From: Narthecium ossifragum
Lineage: Eukaryota > Streptophyta > Magnoliopsida > Dioscoreales > Nartheciaceae
DNA length: 64,000 nucleotides
Assembly (NCBI GenBank): GCA_963920575.1
Contig: OY986968.1
Location: forward strand, 2,557,001 to 2,621,000
Direction of reading: 5' to 3'
Shown here: positions 58,575-64,000 of the stretch, piece by piece
Position numbering within the stretch: the stretch's first letter is position 1
How the letters are laid out: each line of letters opens with the position of its first letter
Made by a program: the position numbers and the translations under genes
Notes under the pieces: generated by a model
Databases searched by the model: none
The model's input: only the letters and a program-made list of their open reading frames with translations
What the model was told of the DNA's origin: nothing

Positions 58575-58800
58575 CACAACAATATGCCCATTTATTTCGT
58601 CGAAGAAACCAAAAGCAAGACATAGCCTCATAGCAATTGCATTCTCCTTATCATTGTTGTATTTCAAACTTTCAAACCTTTCCCCACAGTACGAGGAAGC
58701 AATTTGGAGCAAAACTCTTAGATACATAGCCTCCAGAGAAGAAATTAAGACACATTTGCCGTTATCAACCTCAATAATTTTGCTCTAACATGATTCTCCT
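58575..58800 (-). other. Unidentified coding-like segment
   Basis: One minus frame is open for about 70 codons without an ATG-led start and looks protein-like: VLISSLEAMYLRVLLQIASS, CGERFESLKYNNDKENAIA and MRLCLAFGFFDEINGHIVV. It ends in a stop at about 58571. It lies between the first and second leucyl-tRNA synthetase pieces but does not resemble that enzyme. It may be an exon of another gene or a captured fragment. I do not recognise the family. Confidence 0.35.
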
Positions 58801-60071
58801 TGAAGTCAACATATTAAATATTATGCCACACCTGAAGGTATTCAAGGTATATTGTCTTCGACTAACCTTTGAATACTATCAAATGACTGCAAAATACAAA
58901 AAATAATATCAAATGGTTGCAATATTGCAATACAACTTTAGTTCCTCCTAAACCTGAACAGTTCTTCAGAATGTAACATGAAAAGATGACAACAGAAACC
59001 AATTATGCTAGAATTCATCATAGAGCTTTCAATTTTCTCAATTAGGAAATTGTTGGTTCAAAACCCTCAACTCTATCAAGAACCAGTCCAAAACCCTCAA
59101 CTCTCGCACATCTATACCTAAATTCAAACATTGAGATTATAAAAGCACATTATGATTTGTACATAGAACTCGTTTACACTGATCCAAAAGACCTCTGTGT
59201 CTTTGCGCTACGATCAAAGGTTTAGTATGGTCATTCCTCTTCCCTGCCATTTTCGAGATCGATCCAAACTCTAAACTCTTGGACATTAATCCAAGAAAGG
59301 TGGGCGTCCAAAAATTTGAATGTCTAACAACCAAAACATTGCAACTTCCTATAATCATGTTTACCAACTAGCAATTTCAAAAACCCATCGATCCCATATC
59401 CAAACTTCAAAACAAACCAAGAAGATAACAACTAAAAGTACCTGGGATAAGGCAACATGTCAAGGATGTAGAACTTGGGCTTGGACGTGTCTATCTCATC
59501 CGGCGTCCGAAAAGTAGCATTCTCCTCCCAGTACCGTTGCCACCTCTTCTCAATCTCACCAAAAGGGTAGGCCTTCCTTTGCGCGCAGCACCGGACACCG
59601 CCAGAGCGGTGCCTCGCCGAGGAGCGGAGAGACGGGATTCGAATGGCGGAGAGAAGAAGAGAAGGGTTGGGGCCCTAAACAAGAACCTAGTTGGAGTTGG
59701 ACGGAGGCGTCCATCTCTGGAGAGTGGTTTGGATAGGAATTCCAACGGATAGAAAGCGCGGCCTCTTGATTCGGATCGTGTCGATCTAAAAGCATGAAGA
59801 TGCAACACAACTTGTATCCAGCATGCAACAACCATTCTATTCTTGGCATCCTTGGCATTGCCTATGATAGCAGCAACCACTTCAGGTCTTATTTCCGAGC
59901 TCAACGCAATTAAGGCATGAAAAGTAGTTTATCAGAGCAGCTAACCACCAGAGGTGGCATTACCAAACTAGAGAGGGGCTTTGGAGTTATATATTGACTA
60001 CTAAGTAAATTGTTCTGAAATCTTTAGCAAAGGAAAACGTATTACTGATAATGCAAAAGCATTATAATACT

Positions 60072-60335
60072 AAGGGGTTGTTTGGTGTGGGAATAACTTT
60101 ATTTCGGGTTAAGGAAGTTTATTCTCGGTTTCGAGAATAACTTTGTAATGATTACTTAGAATAAGGAAAAAGTAGAGTGAAAAGTGAAAATAATTTTGTA
60201 ATGATTACTTGAAATAAGGAAGGTGTTTGAAAAATAAAGTGTGAAATAAGTAGTAGAATTGAAAATATTCTAGGAATATTTTCTCATTGAATCCTTATTC
60301 CCGTTTGATATTTCCATATCAAACGGGGCCTTAGC
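60072..60335. mobile_element. MITE-like element
   Basis: Inverted ends CTAAGGGGTTGTTTGG and the complement of CTAAGGCCCCGTTTGAT bound a 260-bp AT-rich segment with repeated AATTTTGTAATGATTACTT units. It is similar in style to 27833-28226. The exact target duplication is unclear. Confidence 0.6.
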
Positions 60336-61415
60336 ATTCGATGAATGAGATGACTACAGTTTATTGATCATAGCTATAGTGGCATGTGAATGATTCAGGC
60401 TGGCCGAGTTGGCCCAAAAAGCAATTTCTGGGCTCTGGATTTTAGCCTTTGATATGGTCAGGCTGGCAAGCCGCCGCCCACTTCCACTTGCGAAAGGGCT
60501 CCATAAATCTAACCCTAGACATACAGACCGCCTCTCACGACCCTCTGATCGCTCATCTACGGTTTCGGTGTATTCAAATGGGATCAAAAGACATATGATC
60601 TCGAGGCAAGGCTGCCCTCTTCTCCTAAATTTATAATATATTGCCCTCGACTTAATAAACTCTGGTCTTCTCCAAACCTTTGCAACTCTAACCCTAGACT
60701 ATCCCTTCTTCCTTTCGGCCTTCTCGAGACCCGTTCCCTCAAACCACTCTCTGTAACAAATCAAAATTGCGATATGGCCGCTCCCTCTCACTTCTCCTCG
60801 AGACTCCTCACCCTTGACATGACTACTCCCTGTGACAAATCTAGTCTGAGATCTAGCCGTTCACTCTCCCATCTACCTTTCTTTCTCCTCTCTAATCTGG
60901 TCTGACCATATAGACGTTGCCGCTCTCAATCCTTCAACCCTCCTCTCTTCAACAGATCTGGCAACGACCCTCCTCTCTCTTCAATCGATCTGGCCGTTCA
61001 CTCTCCTCCACCTTCAACCTTTCATATATCTCTTTGCCGCTTTTGATCTTGAGACCCTCCTATCTTTAACCGATATGCCTATGATTGGGTGAATAGCATC
61101 GCGTTTCATCTGCAGCCCGCCCTTCATCAGCAGCCGCCCAAAACGGTCGGTCTCACAGGTACAAATTACTTGAATTGCCTTATATAGTAGTGTCGAGTTT
61201 TGTAGATTTTGTAATTACGGCGCTCCCCTTAGGCATTTTTGCTTAATCACCCGCATTTCCCATTAGTGTTCTGAGACAGCCAGTTTTTTTTTAATACTTC
61301 GGCTGCTTTCTTCCGCTTCGCCGGCTAATATGGCACGCACCCATTGATCCTTTGTTAAGCCGCCTTAAATTTCCTCCTCGGCGTCCTCGCATAAATCCCT
61401 TACATATCCCTTAGA
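60336..61415. other. CT-rich intergenic region
   Basis: Pyrimidine-rich sequence with repeated CTCTCTTCAAC/GATCTGGCC strings (60880-61080). No coding sequence is supported. It may hold the promoter and 5' leader of the plus-strand gene that follows. Confidence 0.45.
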
Positions 61416-61494
61416 TTGGGGTTTGTTAGGCCGCTTTCTTTCTTACGCTCTTCCCCGCGCCGGCGCCGCGGCTCTCCTCCGCCCTCTCGGGGCT

Positions 61495-61612
61495 TGGCCA
61501 GGGCCACGGCCCAGTCGGCGGCCAGGGCCAGGGCCACAGCTCAGTCGGCGGCCACGGCCACGGCCACGGCCCAGTCGGCGGCCAGGGCTTCGGCTGGGCC
61601 CCAGTCGGCGGC
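61495..61612 (+). repeat. GC-rich minisatellite
   Basis: Four copies of a unit around CCCAGTCGGCGGCCAGGGCC with a variable GGCCACGGCCA spacer. In one plus frame it reads ATAQSAARA repeats, continuous with an upstream MGFVRPLSFLRSSPRRRRG start at 61416. It could therefore be part of a transit-peptide-like first exon of the gene at 61750, but this link is unproven. Confidence 0.85.
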
Positions 61613-61749
61613 CTTCATTCATTTTTTGTGCCTTTTTCACATGCTACCTTTGTGGCATATTCTTTGAAATGTTAAAAATGTCCATGCTACCTTTGCCTAC
61701 GCTGTTTTCTTAGGCTTTCAGTTTATTTGGTTTCTTTATTTGTGTGCAG

Positions 61750-62846
61750 GGTCTGAAAATTTTAACTCCTCATCCCTATGGGAGGAGTTTTGCTGTGGCG
61801 AGCTCTGATGAATCTTCCTTGAGGTGAGTTAATCTGTTTCTTCTCTAAATGTGGTTATTTAGTCTTGTATGATTTCCTCTTTTAGAAAAGAGAAGTTTTG
61901 TCTACAATTTCAGGGTTACTAGTTTATTTTTGTTATTGCCTCATTATTTTCCTTTTTTTGGTTAATTTATCATAATTGTTTGTTATATAGGAAAAGCTGG
62001 CCGTGGAGATTTTGAAGTTTAAGGTATTTTTAATCTTTTATTATGAGATGTGTGTTTATTTTTTTTTTGCTTTGATCCAGTTAATCTTATATGTACTGTT
62101 TTTTTGAAAACTAGTTTAATCTTATGATTCTTGTATGCTTGCCTCTGTTAGAAAACAGAATCTTCCTTGGAAAATGAAGTCCACAATTTAAGGGTTTAAT
62201 ACCCTGTTTTTTTTCTTGTTATTTTTTTTATCTGTTTAGCTTATTTTTGTTAATGCCTCATTATTTTCTTATTTTTGTTTAATTGGTCATAATTGTATGT
62301 TATATAGGAAAACCTGGCAAACCTGGCTGTGGAGGTTTTGAAGTTGAAGGTATTTTTAATCTTTTATTAGGAGATGTGTGTTTACTTTTTTTTTTGCTTT
62401 GATCCAGTTAATCTTATGAGTACTGTTTTTTGAAAACTAGTTTAATCTTATGATTCTTGTATGCTTGCCTCTTTTAGATAAGAGAAGCTTCCCTGGAAAA
62501 TCAACTAGACAATTTCAAGGTTACTAGTTTTATATTCCCTGTTCTTTTTTCTTGTTAATTTTTTTTATCTCTTTAGCTTATTAATGTTATGCCTCATTAT
62601 TTTCCTATTTTTGTTTAATTTTTCATAATTGTTTGTTATATAGGAAAACATGGTCATGGAGATTCTGAAGTTGAAGGTATTTTTAATCATTTATTATGAG
62701 ATGTGTGTTTATTTTGTATTTGCTTTGATCCAGTTAATCATATAAGTATTGTTTTTTTGAAAACTAGTTTAATCTTATGATTCTTGTATGCTTGCCTCTT
62801 TTAGATAAGAGAAGCTTCCCTGGAAAATCAACTAGACAATTTCAAG
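61750..62846 (+). CDS. Unidentified gene with duplicated coiled-coil exons (partial model)
   Basis: A chain of small exons reads through in frame: 61750-61823 (LKILTPHPYGRSFAVASSDE), 61886-61913, 61991-62023, 62152-62193, 62308-62349, 62477-62518, 62644-62676 and 62805-62846. All have AG acceptors and GT donors, and from 61991 on every intron is phase 0. The exons alternate two types: ExLAVEILKLK (11 or 14 codons) and IREASLENQLDNFK (14 codons). Leu/Ile/Val spacing and high charge suggest an alpha-helical coiled coil. Both the 5' end (perhaps 61416) and the 3' end (beyond 62880) are undetermined. I do not recognise the family. Confidence 0.55.
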
Positions 62847-62860
62847 GTTACTAGTTTTTA
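61983..62860 (+). repeat. Tandem duplication of exon pairs
   Basis: Units of about 317-336 bp start at about 61983, 62300 and 62636. Each contains TTATATAGGAAAA, an exon, GTATTTTTAATC, TTTGCTTTGATCCAGTTAAT, AAACTAGTTTAATCTTATGA, TTGTATGCTTGCCTCT and a second exon. Copies 2 and 3 are nearly identical. Confidence 0.92.
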
Positions 62861-63189
62861 TGGAAGTCAAGTATATGGAACTTAAGGTTTTTTCTCATCC
62901 CACATGAGGACTTGAATTATTTTAATATGCTTGAATTCCCTCTTAGGTTTTTTGTTAGTTGTGGGAATACGTGCCCGAATCAGAAAAAATGAAGCGTTTT
63001 GGATTTTTAAGTTTTTTGTTTGCTTATGACAAATCGCGTACCTTGGATCCAATAAACATAATGGCATCTGTGAAGCAGAGATTTAGAAGAGCCTCTGAAG
63101 GAAAACAAACATAACTTACTACGAATAAATGCCCAGGGATGATGCCCAGGACCAGATGGCAAGACCACAAAATATATTCCTTACTGTAT

Positions 63190-63422
63190 GCTTCCAAAAA
63201 CTTAATCTTGCCCAAGTTCTCAAAACTGCCTCGACTGACTACAAACTCATGACAAATCATGTTCAAAAATCTCCCCTAAAAGTTCTTACATCTTCGGACA
63301 ATAAAGGAGGCCAGAGAAGCCCAAAATGACATTCCAGAAATTTAATCTTGCCCAAGTTCTCAAAACTGCCTCGACTGACTACAAACTCATGACAAATCTT
63401 GTTCAAAAATCTCCCCTAAAAG
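63190..63422. repeat. 90-bp direct repeat
   Basis: 63190-63282 and 63331-63422 are nearly identical (TTAATCTTGCCCAAGTTCTC, CTGCCTCGACTGACTACAAA, AAATCTCCCCTAAAAG), spaced about 140 bp. Function unknown. Confidence 0.92.
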
Positions 63423-63491
63423 AATAAAAAAGAGCACTTGTGATATGTTTTGTAAACTTTCTGTCTCCGCTTGATGATTTACAAAACACAA

Positions 63492-63586
63492 CTACTTTGA
63501 ATTCATCTGGCTTCGAATCCACTCTTGCAAAGCACTTGGTACAAACTTTTTGGGAACAAACCTCAAAAGTGTCTCATCAATAATGG
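63492..63586 (-). CDS. Possible C-terminal exon of an unknown gene
   Basis: On the minus strand an AG acceptor (complement of 63587-63588) is followed by a frame with IIDETLLRFVPKKFVPSALQ, then EWIRSQMNSK and a TAG stop at 63492-63494. The text looks like a genuine protein C-terminus. The rest of the gene would lie in or beyond the N gap. I do not recognise the family. Confidence 0.3.
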
Positions 63587-63643
63587 CTGCCGATTTTCTT
63601 CAAGGCAGTCAAGACAATCGAAGAATCAACTCCGGCCCACTGT

Positions 63644-63843
63644 NNNNNNNNNNNNNNNNNNNNNNNNNNNNNNNNNNNNNNNNNNNNNNNNNNNNNNNNN
63701 NNNNNNNNNNNNNNNNNNNNNNNNNNNNNNNNNNNNNNNNNNNNNNNNNNNNNNNNNNNNNNNNNNNNNNNNNNNNNNNNNNNNNNNNNNNNNNNNNNNN
63801 NNNNNNNNNNNNNNNNNNNNNNNNNNNNNNNNNNNNNNNNNNN
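63644..63843. other. Assembly gap
   Basis: 200 N characters, a length often used for gaps of unknown size. Features on each side should not be joined across it. Confidence 0.98.
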
Positions 63844-64000
63844 TGAAAAAAAAACAGGTATATTTTAAATGACAGGTGAAAGTAATGAAATCTTCAAAGT
63901 GTGAAAGTAATGAAATATTCATAAATTACCAAGTGTGAAGGTAATGAAATCTTCCAAATTTCTTTTCTGTAAAATTTTCACCAAAGTTGGTTTTCTACGT

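Larger units (their letters stand above)
54923..59714 (-). pseudogene. Leucyl-tRNA synthetase (organellar type), internally deleted
   Basis: Three pieces of a plastid/mitochondrial leucine--tRNA ligase lie in order on the minus strand. Exon 1 (59442-59714) starts with a transit-peptide-like [14 protein letters not shown] and ends in [14 protein letters not shown] and [12 protein letters not shown]. These two parts are in different frames, so a frameshift lies near 59570. The piece at 58349-58480 has FVLLLSPFAPHMTEELWLRL (anticodon-binding domain). The piece at 54923-55136 has LPIQINGKTRGTIVV and DEKLSKYLLGKTIRKIIYV (C-terminal domain), with the usual VPG reading VRR. The family has about 970 residues. 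Roughly 800, including the catalytic and editing domains (HIGH and KMSKS regions), are missing between 59442 and 58480. It is therefore a pseudogene. The last intron is expanded to over 3 kb by repeats. Confidence 0.85.

Overview
This window is nuclear DNA from a flowering plant. Genes have GT-AG introns, the tRNA-Cys is of the plant nuclear type without an encoded CCA, and the intergenic DNA is a mosaic of plant transposons: Mutator-like elements, hAT elements, LINE 3' ends, an LTR fragment and MITE-like elements. A monocot, perhaps a commelinid, is my best guess. That rests on the expanded family-61 glycosyltransferases (GT61), the GC-rich intronless carotenoid dioxygenase and the Pack-MULEs with GC-rich captured exons; it is inference. 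All gene models below were read by eye from frames and splice signals.

The backbone is a tandem array of GT61 genes, which encode Golgi type-II membrane enzymes of the xylan arabinosyl/xylosyltransferase group. Five lie on the minus strand: 1-1067 (cut by the window edge), 5033-6735, 7757-10349, 15355-17235 and 19721-21585. Two lie on the plus strand: 45281-49197 and 51667-54174, the second lacking its first exons. The flanks of a lost eighth copy can be recognised at 12.2-14.7 kb. All share one design: a short first exon with a signal anchor (motif EPxKL before the membrane segment), one to several small phase-1 stem exons, and one exon of about 1.17-1.39 kb with the catalytic domain (motif VHGAGLTN). 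The stem exons have multiplied. The gene at 7757-10349 carries a run of near-identical exon-intron units, each adding an N-glycosylation sequon, and three of its introns use GC donors.

The two halves of the array are separated by 22-45 kb of insertions. These comprise a GC-rich hAT-like element (23313-24128), a hAT-like element with a captured short-chain-dehydrogenase fragment (24483-25622), a Pack-MULE with pieces of several genes (25843-27510), an intronless CCD4-type carotenoid cleavage dioxygenase (29972-31789), and a 9.7-kb Mutator-like element (32268-41987). That element has about 200-bp TIRs, a 7/9 target duplication, a reconstructable ULP1-protease gene (1134 codons) and a MuDR-type transposase gene (832 codons). 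Its introns and spacers are filled with a TACGCGT-like motif that always lies sense to the local gene.

To the right of the array is a leucyl-tRNA synthetase pseudogene (54923-59714) whose central part is deleted. Near the right edge is an unidentified plus-strand gene (61750-62846) with duplicated exon pairs encoding coiled-coil-like peptides. Two arrays of the palindrome GGATCGATCC (1.7-2.2 kb and 56.3-56.6 kb) and a hairpin-rich CTATCGGTA array (43.5-43.8 kb) are the other notable repeats. A 200-base N gap lies at 63644-63843.
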